Shown: one piece after another, positions 7,736 through 17,103 of the stretch
Position numbering within the stretch: the first letter of the stretch is position 1
Layout: each line of letters starts with the position of its first letter
Notes under the pieces: model-generated
What the model saw: only the letters and a program-made list of their open reading frames with translations
Told to the model about the DNA's origin: nothing
The model's database searches: none
Origin: Paraburkholderia nodosa
Lineage (GTDB): Bacteria > Pseudomonadota > Gammaproteobacteria > Burkholderiales > Burkholderiaceae
Length of the DNA: 64,000 nucleotides
Direction of reading: 5' to 3'
Assembly: GCF_001718195.1 (NCBI RefSeq)
Contig: NZ_MCNV01000005.1
Location: 62,001 to 126,000, forward strand
Position numbers and translations under genes: made by a program

Positions 7736-10672
7736 TCAGCGCGCGACCAGCAGCTCGAATAGCGTGTGGAAATCGACCGGCTTCGTGAGATGCGAATCGA
7801 TTCCGCTCATGCGCGAGCGCAGTCGGTCGGCGTGCTGGCCCCAACCCGTTAGCGCGATGATCTGCAGGCCGACGTACCGCGGGCTTTGACGAATCTGTCG
7901 CGCGATTTCATAGCCGTCCATGCCGGGCATGCCGATGTCGAGTACGACCGCATGTGGCACCGACTGCGCCAGCGCACCGAGCGCGGCGGCGCCGTCGTAG
8001 ACCACGCGCACCTGCGCGCCTTCGCCCGAGAGCACCATGGCGAGCGAATCGGCGGCGTCGCGGTTGTCGTCGACCACGAGAATGCGCTTGCCCGCGAGCG
8101 GCTTCGCAGCGCGCGCCACGCTCGCCGGGGTCTCGCGCGCTTCCGTGGTTGTCTGCTGCGAGAGGGGCAGGCGCACCGTGAAGGTGCTGCCTTTGCCGGG
8201 GCCGGCGCTTGCCGCCTCGACGGTGCCGCCGTGCATGCGCACGAGATGTCGCACCATGGTGAGGCCAATGCCGAGGCCCCCCTGGTTGCGGTCGGCTGGG
8301 CGGCTGACCTGAGTGAACAGTTCGAACACCTGATCGATCTGCCCCGCCGACATGCCGATTCCGGTATCGCTCAGTGCGACGACGACCCACTCGCCTTCGC
8401 GGGTGGCGTCGAGCCGGATCTGGCCGCCCGTGTCGGTGTAGCGCGCCGCGTTGTTGAGCATGTTCGCGAAGACCTGCGTGAGCCGCACGCGATCGGCGTC
8501 GAGAACGAGCGGCGTGTCGGGAAGCGTGATGCTCAGTTCATGATGGGCCTGATCGATGGCGGGGCGGCTCGTCTCGACGGCATTCTCGATGATTTCCGCG
8601 AGCGCCACGGGCGCCTTCACGAGGCCGATCTTGCCGCGCGTGATGCGCGACACTTCCATCAGGTCGTCGATCAGCCGCACCATGTGATGCACCTGACGAT
8701 CGAGCATGTCGAGGATCGGCGCGGAGTCCGCTGGAAACTCGCTGTGCCGGATGAGGTGCAGCGCATTGGCGATCGGCGCGAGCGGATTGCGCAGCTCGTG
8801 CGCGAGCGTGGCGAGGAATTCGTCCTTGCGCCGGTCCGCTTCCTTGAGCGCGTCTTCGGCATTCACGGCTTCGGTCACGTCGATCGATACACACACGTGG
8901 CCGCGAAACTCGCCGTTCGCGGAAAACCACGGCGCACAACAGGTTTCGAACCAGTGCCAGCCTGCATCCTTGATTTTCACGCGCAGCCGGCTCTGGAACG
9001 CGCAATGGTCGAGTTGCGCAGCCTGTAGGCGCGACAGAAAGCCGGGCAGGTCGCGCGGATGCACGATGGTTTGCCAGCCGGTTTCGAGCAGCTGTCCGGG
9101 CGTGAGGCCGATCGCCGTGAGATAGCGCTGGTTCAGATAGACCGTATTGCCTTGCGTGTCGATTTGCCAGATCAGTGCGGGCGACGCTTCGGCTAGCGCG
9201 CGAAAGCGCGCCTCGCTCTCGCGCAGCGCTTCCTGTGCGCTGCGGCGGTCGTCCACGTCGATATTCATGCCCACCCACTTGCGCACCGTGCCGTCCGGAT
9301 TCCAGATCGGCGCGGCGCGCACGTTGGTCCAGCGCCAGCCACCCGCGGCGACGTGCAGGCGATATTCCGCGTTCACCACGCGTTGTGCCGCAATCGCGTC
9401 TTTCCATTGGCGCAGCGCGTAGGCGCGGTCATCGGGATGGACGGCGTTCGCCCAGCCTTCGCCGAGCCATTCTTCGCCGGGCTGCCCGGTATATTCCGAC
9501 CAGCCCGGCGAGACCGACTCGGCCTGACCTTGGGCATCGGCTTCCCATACGGCCTGCGCAAATCCTTCCACCAACGCGCGAAAGCGCTCCTCGCTGTCAG
9601 CGCATTCAGTTTCCACGCGCTTGCGTTCCGTAATGTCCAGTGCGAATTCGGCGCACCTGGAAGCCATGCCCGTGCCCGAGATCCGCGTGGGCGCGAAAAG
9701 GCCCCACCAGCGCGTGCCGTCCTTGCGGATCAACTGCCGTTCATAAGGCTGTGTGCGTCCGGTGGTGGCGAGGTCGGTGACCGCACGCGTCGTGACGCCG
9801 AGAAATTCGAGCGGCACGAGCCGGTCCCAGTGCGCCGCGGCGCGCAAATCCTCGCGGCTATAGCCGCTCATCTGTTCGAAAGCGCCGTTGGCGTCGGCCA
9901 TGGTGCCGTCGAGGTCGAAGAACAGCACGCCCACGGTTTCGATGGAGATGGCGGCCTGCAGGCGCGCCTCGCTCTCGCGCAGCGCCTCTTCGACCTGCTT
10001 GCGGTGCTCGGCTTCGTCGTGGAGCTTCGTATTGATGTTCTGCAGCGTGCGCGTGCGTTCGGCCACCTGCTGCGCGAGATTGCGGCCCGCGTCCTGGGCG
10101 TCGCTCAGCGCGCTCGTCAACTGGTGGGCGGCGCTCGCGCAGGAGGCGAGACCTTGTAGCTGGCGCGCGTCCTCGGCGTCGAAATGTCTTTCTTCGCCGT
10201 GCGTCACGGCCCAGACCGTGCCGACCACCGTGCCGTTGACGCGCCATGGCACGTGCAACGCCTCGCTGATGGGTGGATCGATCGCGCGGTACGAAGCAAA
10301 GCTGCGTGCCGGCCGGTCGAAGAGAAGCATGGTATTGCGCCCCTCGGTCACGCCGCAGGGACAATCGTCGCCGGGAAGCGTGCGGTCCACGTCGGCAGCC
10401 AGTTCGCCGGCCACCGCGCCCCAGCGGAAGCGGGCCGTGGGGCCGTCGCGCTCGGGCACGCTCACGCCGGCCGACTCGGCGCGGCAAAGCGTGAGGGCGA
10501 GCCGCGCGAGCATAGGCAGCACACCTGAGGGATTGTTCGCCATTTCATGCGCGAGCGCAGCAAGCGCACGGCTCTCGCCCTGGTAGTCGGGCAGTCGGTT
10601 CGGGCGGTTCACCAGGGCTTCGGTGATCAGCGTTTCCTCGACCGTGAGCGCAGGTGCGCCGTTGTCTTGCAT
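7736..10672 (-). CDS. Hybrid histidine kinase/response regulator with GAF-like and three PAS domains
   Basis: A 978-residue soluble sensor. No transmembrane segment is visible. In order: a GAF-like region (about 45-190), a coiled linker, three PAS domains (about 235-360, 370-490, 495-615) the last two of which share the RFRAL opening, a HisKA domain with the phosphoacceptor in ATLAHELRNPLAP, an ATPase domain with N-box NMLNNAARYT and G-boxes DTGIGM and GLGIGLT, and a C-terminal receiver with DD in VVDDNRD and the phospho-acceptor Asp in VVLDIGMPGMDG. GGAGG lies 4 bases before the ATG. No partner regulator is adjacent, so its output target is unknown. The PAS linkers retain a 24-base exact DNA repeat (9206-9229 and 9962-9985). 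Confidence 0.93.
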   Translation of the reverse strand: MQDNGAPALTVEETLITEALVNRPNRLPDYQGESRALAALAHEMANNPSGVLPMLARLALTLCRAESAGVSVPERDGPTARFRWGAVAGELAADVDRTLPGDDCPCGVTEGRNTMLLFDRPARSFASYRAIDPPISEALHVPWRVNGTVVGTVWAVTHGEERHFDAEDARQLQGLASCASAAHQLTSALSDAQDAGRNLAQQVAERTRTLQNINTKLHDEAEHRKQVEEALRESEARLQAAISIETVGVLFFDLDGTMADANGAFEQMSGYSREDLRAAAHWDRLVPLEFLGVTTRAVTDLATTGRTQPYERQLIRKDGTRWWGLFAPTRISGTGMASRCAEFALDITERKRVETECADSEERFRALVEGFAQAVWEADAQGQAESVSPGWSEYTGQPGEEWLGEGWANAVHPDDRAYALRQWKDAIAAQRVVNAEYRLHVAAGGWRWTNVRAAPIWNPDGTVRKWVGMNIDVDDRRSAQEALRESEARFRALAEASPALIWQIDTQGNTVYLNQRYLTAIGLTPGQLLETGWQTIVHPRDLPGFLSRLQAAQLDHCAFQSRLRVKIKDAGWHWFETCCAPWFSANGEFRGHVCVSIDVTEAVNAEDALKEADRRKDEFLATLAHELRNPLAPIANALHLIRHSEFPADSAPILDMLDRQVHHMVRLIDDLMEVSRITRGKIGLVKAPVALAEIIENAVETSRPAIDQAHHELSITLPDTPLVLDADRVRLTQVFANMLNNAARYTDTGGQIRLDATREGEWVVVALSDTGIGMSAGQIDQVFELFTQVSRPADRNQGGLGIGLTMVRHLVRMHGGTVEAASAGPGKGSTFTVRLPLSQQTTTEARETPASVARAAKPLAGKRILVVDDNRDAADSLAMVLSGEGAQVRVVYDGAAALGALAQSVPHAVVLDIGMPGMDGYEIARQIRQSPRYVGLQIIALTGWGQHADRLRSRMSGIDSHLTKPVDFHTLFELLVAR

Positions 10673-10917
10673 GCTGCCTCCGCTTTAGTCGTCCGCCGCC
10701 CCTGCGTTCGCATCTTCGGTGCAAAGTTGCTAACGCAGGTGGAGCCCATTGTGTTTGCGGGTAAGCATCGCGTATTCCCGTAGACAAAAACCGGGAGATG
10801 CCAGCACGTTTTGTTGCGTCCCTTTGAACACAGCGCACTTCTGAACGGGCCGCAAGGGCGGCGGGCATTGTATTTGCGTGATGGCCGCACGATACGGAAG
10901 GCGAGGAGGATGCGAGC

Positions 10918-11778
10918 ATGCCACGCGCGATATGGAAAGGCGCCATCACCTTCGGGCTCGTGTATGTGCCGGTCGAAGTGTTCCCGGCTACGCAGAGCGA
11001 GCGTACCGGCTTCAACCTGCTCGATCGGCGCACGCTGGACCCAGTCGGCTATCAGCAGATCAACAAGCGCACGGGCAAGGCGGTCCAGCACGCCGACATC
11101 GTGCGCGGCTACGAGTATGAAAAAGGCGCCTACGTGGTGATGTCCGACGAGGAGATCAAGGCCGCGAGTCCCGAATCGACGCAGACGGTCGAGCTGCTCG
11201 CGTTCGTCGAGGCGTCGCAGGTCTCCTTTCTCTACCTCGACACGCCGTACTGGCTCGCCCCCGATAAGCGCGCGGGCAAGACCTACGCGCTCTTGCGCGA
11301 CGCGCTCGCGGCGAGCGGCAAGCTCGGCATTGCGAGCGTCGTGCTGCACAGCCGGCAGCATCTCGCGGCGCTCGTGGCGGTGGGCCCCGCGCTTGCGCTG
11401 CAAACGCTGCGGTGGGCCACCGAGGTGCGCGAGTTCGATGCGGTGAAGCGGCTGCCCAGCAGTGCAAAAGCCGCGGGCGTGAGCACACAGGAACTGCAAA
11501 TGGCGCGCAAGCTCATCGACGACATGAGCACGGACTGGGACCCCGAAACGTATCGCGACACCTACCTCGACGCGATTCTCGAACTGGCCGGGCGCAAGGC
11601 GCGCGAAGGCAAGGCGCACGAACTCACGCCCGTTGCGGCACCCGCGCCCGAGCGGCGCGGCGCGGATATCGTCGACCTTTCCGAGCTGCTCAAGCGCAGT
11701 CTCGGCAAGCGCAGCGAGCGCGGCGCTAGTGCGCCGCCGCGGAAAACGGCGCCGAAGCGCGGACGGCGCGCGGCATGA
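10918..11778 (+). CDS. ku: Ku protein, non-homologous end joining
   Basis: A 286-residue bacterial Ku. The N-terminus MPRAIWKGAITFGLVYVPV is the hallmark opening of the family, and the core continues with HKADIVRGYEY-like (HADIVRGYEY) and the bridge region ending in the helix SPSSAKAAG/LIDDM. The C-terminal tail is strongly basic (KTAPKRGRRAA), as in Ku proteins that use the tail for DNA binding and LigD contact. Ku forms a homodimer ring on broken DNA ends and recruits LigD. GAGGAGG sits 8 bases before the ATG. ligD follows 41 bases downstream on the same strand. Confidence 0.96.
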   Translation: MPRAIWKGAITFGLVYVPVEVFPATQSERTGFNLLDRRTLDPVGYQQINKRTGKAVQHADIVRGYEYEKGAYVVMSDEEIKAASPESTQTVELLAFVEASQVSFLYLDTPYWLAPDKRAGKTYALLRDALAASGKLGIASVVLHSRQHLAALVAVGPALALQTLRWATEVREFDAVKRLPSSAKAAGVSTQELQMARKLIDDMSTDWDPETYRDTYLDAILELAGRKAREGKAHELTPVAAPAPERRGADIVDLSELLKRSLGKRSERGASAPPRKTAPKRGRRAA

Positions 11779-11819
11779 TGAACGCAAATGCGGCTCAGAG
11801 AGCGCAACAAGGGTGAACG

Positions 11820-14423
11820 ATGAAGCACAAACTCGAAGTCTACGAACAGAAGCGCCGCTTCGATGAAACCCCGGAGCCGCGTGGTCGCACTGCGCGACGC
11901 AGCGCGAAACCGCGAGAGGGTGAAGGATCGTTCGTGATACAGCGTCACGATGCGCGGCGGCTGCACTACGACTTTCGCCTCGAGCTGGACGGCACGCTCA
12001 AGTCGTGGGCTATTCCCAAGGGCCCGAGCCTCGACCCGACGGTGAAACGGCTCGCCGTGCATGTGGAGGATCATCCGCTCGAATATGGCTCGTTCGAAGG
12101 GCGCATTCCCGAAGGCAGCTATGGCGCAGGCACGGTGGCGATCTGGGACCACGGTGTGTGGCGCCCCGAGGGCGGTTTGCGCGGCGCGCGCGAAGGGTAT
12201 GCGCAAGGCAAGCTCAAATTCACGCTGGAGGGCGAGCGGCTGCACGGCGGCTGGGCGCTCGTGCGGAGTCCCATGCACGACGGCAAACAGGAGAGCTGGT
12301 TGCTGATCAAGCAGCGCGACGACGAGGCCGTGCCTGAAGACGAATTCCATGTAGTCGAGGACGAACCTGCTACGTCGAAAACGTCGAAAACATCAAAAAA
12401 GGGCGCCCGCGCGGGCAACCGGGGCGCGAAGCAGGAGGCAGCCACGGCACTGGAAGGCGCAGTGCGCGCATCGATGCCAGAGACACTTGCCCCGGAACTT
12501 GCTACGCCGGTCGACGCTCCCCCGCACGGCGACAACTGGCTCTACGAAATGAAGTTCGACGGCTACCGCGTGCTGGCGCGCATCGACCGCCACGCGCGCG
12601 GCAAGGGCGATGTGCGTATCTTTACCCGCACCGGCAACGACTGGACAGCGAAGTTTCCGCGTCAGGTGCAAGCGCTGCGCGCGCTGAAGGTCGAATCGGC
12701 GTGGCTGGACGGCGAGGCCGTTGTGCTCGACGCGGCGGGCGTGCCCAACTTCCAGGCGTTGCAGAACGCGTTCGACGCGGGCCGTGCGGGCGACATCACG
12801 TTCTGGCTCTTCGATCTGCCTTGGCTAGACGGCGCGGACTTGCGCGGCGTGGCGCTCGAGGCGCGCCGCAATAAGCTCTCGGCGCTGCTCGCACAAAAGC
12901 CTGACGATGCGCTGCGTTTTTCGGCGGCCTTCGAGGGCGAACCGCAGGCCCTGCTCGAAGCCGCCTGCGAGGCGAATCTCGAAGGACTCGTCGCCAAGCG
13001 GCGCGATAGTCGCTACACGTCCACGCGCAGCGCAGCGTGGCTCAAGCTGCGCTGCTCGCGGCGCCAGGAATTCGTGATCGGCGGCTATACGGAACCGAAG
13101 GGCAGCCGCGAGGGGTTCGGCGCACTGCTGCTCGGCGTGTATGGCGACGATGGCGCGTTGCAATATGCCGGCAAAGTGGGAACGGGTTTCGACGCGGCGC
13201 GGCTCGAAGCGATGGCGGGCGAACTGCGTGCGCGCGAGCGCCAGAACTCGCCGTTCGCGGCGGTGCCGGCGGCCGAGCGTCGCGCGGGCGTGCACTGGGT
13301 GCGGCCCGAACTCGTGGCGGAGGTGCGCTTCAAGACATGGACGAGCGCGGGCGTGGTGCGCCAGGCGTCGTTCGTCGGACTGCGCGAGGACAAGCCCGCA
13401 AAGGACATCGTGCGCGAAGGGCAGCCGACGCCCGTGCAGGCGGTGGCGAACCAACGCGAAAAGAAGGTCGCGAAGCAAGCCTCGACGGACGCACCAAAGA
13501 CTGTGAGCCGCACGCGCCGGGCCGCGCACGACGAAGCCGAAGTCGCCGGCGTGCGAATCACCCATCCCGAGCGGGTGATCGACGCGCAAAGCGGACTGCG
13601 CAAGATCGATCTCGTTGAGTACTTCAAAGCGATTTCCGCATGGCTGCTGCCGCACGTGCAAGGGCGCCCCGTTGCGCTTGCTCGTGCGCCCAAGGGCGTG
13701 GGAGGCGAGCTGTTTTTCCAGAAACACGCCAAAGCGTTGCAGATTCCCCATGCCACGCAGCACGCCGGTCTCGATCCAGGCCATGCACCTCTGCTCACGC
13801 TCGATTCCACCGAAGCGCTGGTCGGCGCCGCGCAGATGGATACGATCGAACTGCACACCTGGAATGCGCTCGCGGCAAGCATCGAAAAGCCCGACCGCAT
13901 CGTCTTCGACCTGGACCCCGATCCCTCGCTCGGTTGGGAGCGCATGCTCGAGGCCGCGCAGCTCACGCGCGAGCTGCTCGAGGCGCTGGGCCTACGGGCA
14001 TGGTGCAAGACGAGCGGCGGACGGGGCCTGCACCTGGTGGTGCCGCTCACGCGCCCTGCCGGCTGGGACGAGGCGAAGGACTTCGCGCGCGCGGTGGCGA
14101 GCCACATGGCGGCGACGCTGCCCGAGCGCTTCAGCGCGAAGATGGGGGCGCAGAACCGCAAGGGCCGGATTTTCGTGGATTATTTGCGCAACAACCGCGG
14201 CGCGAGCACAGCTGCGGCTTATGCGCCGCGGGCGCGGCCCGGTCTTGGCGTATCGGTGCCGGTCGATTGGGACGAACTGCACACGCTCACAAGCGGCGAC
14301 CAGTGGAATGTCGCGAATGTGCGCGGGCGGCTCGAAGCGCTGCGCGCCGATCCGTGGAGCGGCTACGAAAAGGCGCGCCAACGGATTACGGCCGCTATGT
14401 GGAAACAACTCGGCGTGAAGTGA
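11820..14423 (+). CDS. ligD: ATP-dependent DNA ligase D (phosphoesterase-ligase-polymerase)
   Basis: An 867-residue multifunctional end-joining enzyme with domains in the order phosphoesterase, ligase, polymerase. The 3'-phosphoesterase (about 35-165) shows FVIQRHDARRLHYDFRLE with its active-site histidines (H43, H49) and HVEDHP. A Lys/Ala/Thr-rich linker leads to the ligase, with the adenylated lysine K245 in YEMKFDGYR, then WLDGEAV, LEGLVAKR and WLKLRC. The C-terminal primase-like polymerase (about 575-865) has the metal-binding pair D697 and D699 in FDLDPDPS, then KTSGGRGLHLVVPL. It trims, fills and seals Ku-bound ends. Together with ku it forms a self-contained repair unit. Confidence 0.97.
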   Translation: MKHKLEVYEQKRRFDETPEPRGRTARRSAKPREGEGSFVIQRHDARRLHYDFRLELDGTLKSWAIPKGPSLDPTVKRLAVHVEDHPLEYGSFEGRIPEGSYGAGTVAIWDHGVWRPEGGLRGAREGYAQGKLKFTLEGERLHGGWALVRSPMHDGKQESWLLIKQRDDEAVPEDEFHVVEDEPATSKTSKTSKKGARAGNRGAKQEAATALEGAVRASMPETLAPELATPVDAPPHGDNWLYEMKFDGYRVLARIDRHARGKGDVRIFTRTGNDWTAKFPRQVQALRALKVESAWLDGEAVVLDAAGVPNFQALQNAFDAGRAGDITFWLFDLPWLDGADLRGVALEARRNKLSALLAQKPDDALRFSAAFEGEPQALLEAACEANLEGLVAKRRDSRYTSTRSAAWLKLRCSRRQEFVIGGYTEPKGSREGFGALLLGVYGDDGALQYAGKVGTGFDAARLEAMAGELRARERQNSPFAAVPAAERRAGVHWVRPELVAEVRFKTWTSAGVVRQASFVGLREDKPAKDIVREGQPTPVQAVANQREKKVAKQASTDAPKTVSRTRRAAHDEAEVAGVRITHPERVIDAQSGLRKIDLVEYFKAISAWLLPHVQGRPVALARAPKGVGGELFFQKHAKALQIPHATQHAGLDPGHAPLLTLDSTEALVGAAQMDTIELHTWNALAASIEKPDRIVFDLDPDPSLGWERMLEAAQLTRELLEALGLRAWCKTSGGRGLHLVVPLTRPAGWDEAKDFARAVASHMAATLPERFSAKMGAQNRKGRIFVDYLRNNRGASTAAAYAPRARPGLGVSVPVDWDELHTLTSGDQWNVANVRGRLEALRADPWSGYEKARQRITAAMWKQLGVK

Positions 14424-14508
14424 AAGCTTATCGTCAGATGCCAACCAGGCTCGCAAGCTCGTCGCCTCCGAAGTGGGTTCGCTGGCGCAGCGCGAGCGCG
14501 GCGCGCTG

Positions 14509-14545
14509 ATTGTCCTTTTTTTACACGCAATTGTCCTGAGACAAT
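14509..14545. promoter_or_regulatory. EnuR-type operator candidate upstream of enuR
   Basis: ATTGTCC occurs at 14509-14515 and 14530-14536, 21 bases apart (two helix turns). The second copy belongs to a perfect palindrome, ATTGTC CTGA GACAAT, at 14530-14545. It lies 56 bases before the enuR start, a fitting place for autoregulation. A related sequence precedes eutB. Confidence 0.6.
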
Positions 14546-14600
14546 AATTTTCCGCCCCGTTTCTGAGCGACCATGAACGCTTACCGAGGAGCGGATCGAG

Positions 14601-16013
14601 ATGGCGTGGGCGACGATTTCGGGCGAGTGGCGTGACGCGGTCGGGGCCGCGCACGGCGCAGAGTCCAAATACAAACGGCTGGTCAAGGCGATTGCACAGG
14701 ACATCGAGCGCGGCGCGCTCGTTTCCGGCGTGCGCCTCGCACCGCAGCGCGAGGTGGCCTCGGAACTGGGCGTGAGCGTGCAGACGGTCACCAATGCCTA
14801 CAAGGAACTCGAAAGACAGGGCCTGATTCGCTGCGAGGTGGGGCGCGGCAGCTTCGTCGCCGCGCGCGTGACCGAGTCGATGTCGAACTATATTCTCGAC
14901 ACGGCCGAGCGCGAGATCGTCGACTTTTCCATTGCGCGCATCGTTCACACGCCGCAGCACGACGCCGCGTGGCGTGATGTGTGCGCCACGCTCGCCACGC
15001 TGGACGATCAACCGTGGATTCGCTCGTTTCGCCCCATCGCGGGCTTCGAGCATCATCGCCAGGCAGGCGCGGCGTGGCTCGCCTCGCTCAACATGCCGGT
15101 GAAACCCGAATCGCTCCTCATCACCAATGGCGCGGCGCACGGCATTTTCCTCGCGCTCGCGTCCACGGTGGGCCCCGGAGACACGGTGCTCTGCGAAAGC
15201 CTCACGGACCACGGCGTAATCGGCTCGGCAAACGTGCTGGGCTTCACGCTCAAGGGGCTCGAAATCGACGAGTACGGCATCCGTCCCGAGCATTTCGAGG
15301 AAATGTGCGACAGCGAGCGCGTGAGCGCGCTCGTGTGCACGCCGACCTTCAACAATCCCACCATGGCCGTCTTGCCCGATTCGCGGCGCCGCGCGATTGC
15401 GCGCATTGCGGAGCGCTATGGCGTGTACGTGATCGAGGACGATGTGTATGGCGCGCTGCCCGCGAAAGCCAACACGCCTGTCGCGAGCCTGATTCCCGAG
15501 CTGGCGTTCTATTGCACGAGCATGACCAAGTCGGTGCTCACCGGTCTGCGCACGGGCTATCTCGCCATGCCGCGCCGCCTTGCGCTGCGCGTGGAAAGCG
15601 TGTTGCGCGTGAGCAGCTGGATGGCGACCTCGCCGATTGCGGAGATTGCCACGCGCTGGATCATGGACGGCACCGCGCGGCGCCTCGTGGAACTGCAGCG
15701 GGAGCGGCTCGCCGCGCGCCAGGCGATGGTGCGCGAGGCGTTGGGCGACTATGTGCTCGGCGCGCATCCCAACGCGCTGTCCGCCTGGCTGCGCGTGCCC
15801 GACTACTGGCAGGCTGACCGCCTCGTGCGCGAATTGCGCAATCGCCAGATTGCCGTGACTTCGCCGGACCCATTTCTCGTGGGCGGCACAGCGCGTCCCA
15901 ATGCGGTGCGCATCAGCCTTGGCGCGGAAGCGTCGGACACCGCGTGCCGCAACGCGCTGCAGACCATGGCGGGCGTGTTCGAGCAGTATCCGCACGTGCA
16001 CGATTTCAACTAG
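14601..16013 (+). CDS. enuR: MocR-type regulator of ectoine catabolism (EnuR)
   Basis: A 470-residue chimeric regulator at the head of the ectoine-degradation genes, the position and type of EnuR. The GntR helix-turn-helix reads LAPQREVASELGVSVQ and AYKELERQGLIRCEVGRGSFV. The aminotransferase-like domain has CTPTFNNPTM, EDDVYG and the PLP lysine K310 in TSMTKSVLTGLRTGY. From studies of this family, EnuR is a repressor relieved by ectoine breakdown intermediates (N-acetyl-diaminobutyrate, diaminobutyrate) that react at the PLP. GAGGAG lies 9 bases before the ATG. It is in the same orientation as the operon, 108 bases upstream of eutB. Confidence 0.9.
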   Translation: MAWATISGEWRDAVGAAHGAESKYKRLVKAIAQDIERGALVSGVRLAPQREVASELGVSVQTVTNAYKELERQGLIRCEVGRGSFVAARVTESMSNYILDTAEREIVDFSIARIVHTPQHDAAWRDVCATLATLDDQPWIRSFRPIAGFEHHRQAGAAWLASLNMPVKPESLLITNGAAHGIFLALASTVGPGDTVLCESLTDHGVIGSANVLGFTLKGLEIDEYGIRPEHFEEMCDSERVSALVCTPTFNNPTMAVLPDSRRRAIARIAERYGVYVIEDDVYGALPAKANTPVASLIPELAFYCTSMTKSVLTGLRTGYLAMPRRLALRVESVLRVSSWMATSPIAEIATRWIMDGTARRLVELQRERLAARQAMVREALGDYVLGAHPNALSAWLRVPDYWQADRLVRELRNRQIAVTSPDPFLVGGTARPNAVRISLGAEASDTACRNALQTMAGVFEQYPHVHDFN

Positions 16014-16042
16014 ACGTTGCGTCTGCCCATCCGGGCGCGCGG

Positions 16043-16058
16043 ATTGTACCAGGACATT
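16043..16058. promoter_or_regulatory. Second EnuR-type operator candidate, upstream of eutB
   Basis: ATTGTACCAGGACATT at 16043-16058 matches the palindrome upstream of enuR at 11 of 16 positions, including ATTGT on the left and GACA on the right. It lies 63 bases before the chosen eutB start, where it could control the structural genes separately from enuR. Confidence 0.45.
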
Positions 16059-16121
16059 AGAAAGCCCGTTTTGGCTCATTAGACTGGATTGCACAGATTC
16101 ACAGGAAGGAACGTGCATTTC

Positions 16122-17102
16122 ATGTCGTCGCTTTCGTTTTCGTCACTCTCGCTTGCCGATGTCTACCGCGCGCGCCAGCGGCTCGCCGGCCGCGTAGCGC
16201 ACACCCCGCTCGTGGCGTCTCCCACTTTGTCGGCGCGCGTGGGCGTGCCGGTCTACTTCAAGCTCGAAACCGTGCAGCCCACGGGCAGCTTCAAGTTGCG
16301 CGGCGCGACCAACGCGGTGGCGCATCTCGCCGAGTCGGGCGTGAAGCGCGTCGTCACTGCGTCCACCGGCAATCATGGCCGTGCACTCGCGTATGCGGCA
16401 CACGCGCTCGGCATGGAGTCGGCCGTCTGCATGTCGTCGCTCGTGCCGCCCAACAAGGTCGAAGCTGTGGCTGCGCTGGGCGCGCGCGTGGTGATCGCGG
16501 GCAAGAGCCAGGACGAAGCGCAGATCGAAGCGCAACGCCTCATGCGCGAAGAAGGCTATGCGTTCGTGCCGCCGTTCGACGACTTGCACGTGATCGCCGG
16601 GCAGGCCACCATCGGCCTCGAAATTCTCGAAGCGCTGCCCGACACCGCGACCCTCGTGGTGCCGCTTTCGGGCGGCGGACTGTTCAGCGGCGCAGCGTTT
16701 GCGGCGAAGCAGATCCGGCCGGACGTGCGCGCCATCGGCGTTTCGATGGCGCGCGGCGCGGCCATGCATGCGAGCCTCGCGGCGGGCCATCCCGTCGACG
16801 TTGAGGAAAGCGAAACATTGGCCGATTCGCTGGGCGGCGGCATTGGTCTCGACAATCGCCACACCTTCGCGCTGACTCGCGCGTTGGCCGATGAAGTCAT
16901 CCTGCTCGGCGAGCCTTCGATCGCGCACGGCGTGGCCCATGCGTACCGCGAAGAACGCCTCGTGGTGGAAGGCGCGGGCGCGGTGGGCATGGCGGCGCTG
17001 CTCGACGGGCACATCGAGCGCAGCAAAGGCCCGCTCGTGATCGTCGTGAGCGGCGCGAACATCGACATGACGGTGCACCGCCGTCTCGTGACGGAGGTTT
17101 GA
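16122..17102 (+). CDS. eutB: EutB, threonine-dehydratase-like enzyme of hydroxyectoine use
   Basis: A 326-residue fold-type-II PLP enzyme closely resembling serine/threonine dehydratase. The PLP lysine is K58 in TGSFKLRGATN, and the phosphate-binding loop is LSGGGLFSG. In ectoine gene clusters EutB is assigned, with EutA and EutC, to conversion of hydroxyectoine to ectoine; the exact reaction is poorly established. Start ATG 16122 gives the usual N-terminus (LADVYRARQRLAGRV) and has GGAAGGA 11 bases upstream; the GTG at 16113 is too close to that site. One base separates its stop from the eutC start. A generic threonine dehydratase is possible, but the neighbours favour EutB. Confidence 0.82.
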   Translation: MSSLSFSSLSLADVYRARQRLAGRVAHTPLVASPTLSARVGVPVYFKLETVQPTGSFKLRGATNAVAHLAESGVKRVVTASTGNHGRALAYAAHALGMESAVCMSSLVPPNKVEAVAALGARVVIAGKSQDEAQIEAQRLMREEGYAFVPPFDDLHVIAGQATIGLEILEALPDTATLVVPLSGGGLFSGAAFAAKQIRPDVRAIGVSMARGAAMHASLAAGHPVDVEESETLADSLGGGIGLDNRHTFALTRALADEVILLGEPSIAHGVAHAYREERLVVEGAGAVGMAALLDGHIERSKGPLVIVVSGANIDMTVHRRLVTEV

Positions 17103-17103
17103 A

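Noticed and set aside
8538-9407. Frame inside the hybrid kinase on the same strand
   Set aside because: A shifted reading of a clear multi-domain gene; its sequence has no domain pattern.
13992-16118. Long antisense frame across ligD and enuR
   Set aside because: It spans two well-supported opposite-strand genes and has a random-looking, Arg-rich translation.
16122-17102. Biosynthetic threonine dehydratase (ilvA)
   Set aside because: Length lacks the C-terminal regulatory domain, and the gene sits inside an ectoine operon; EutB is the better call.
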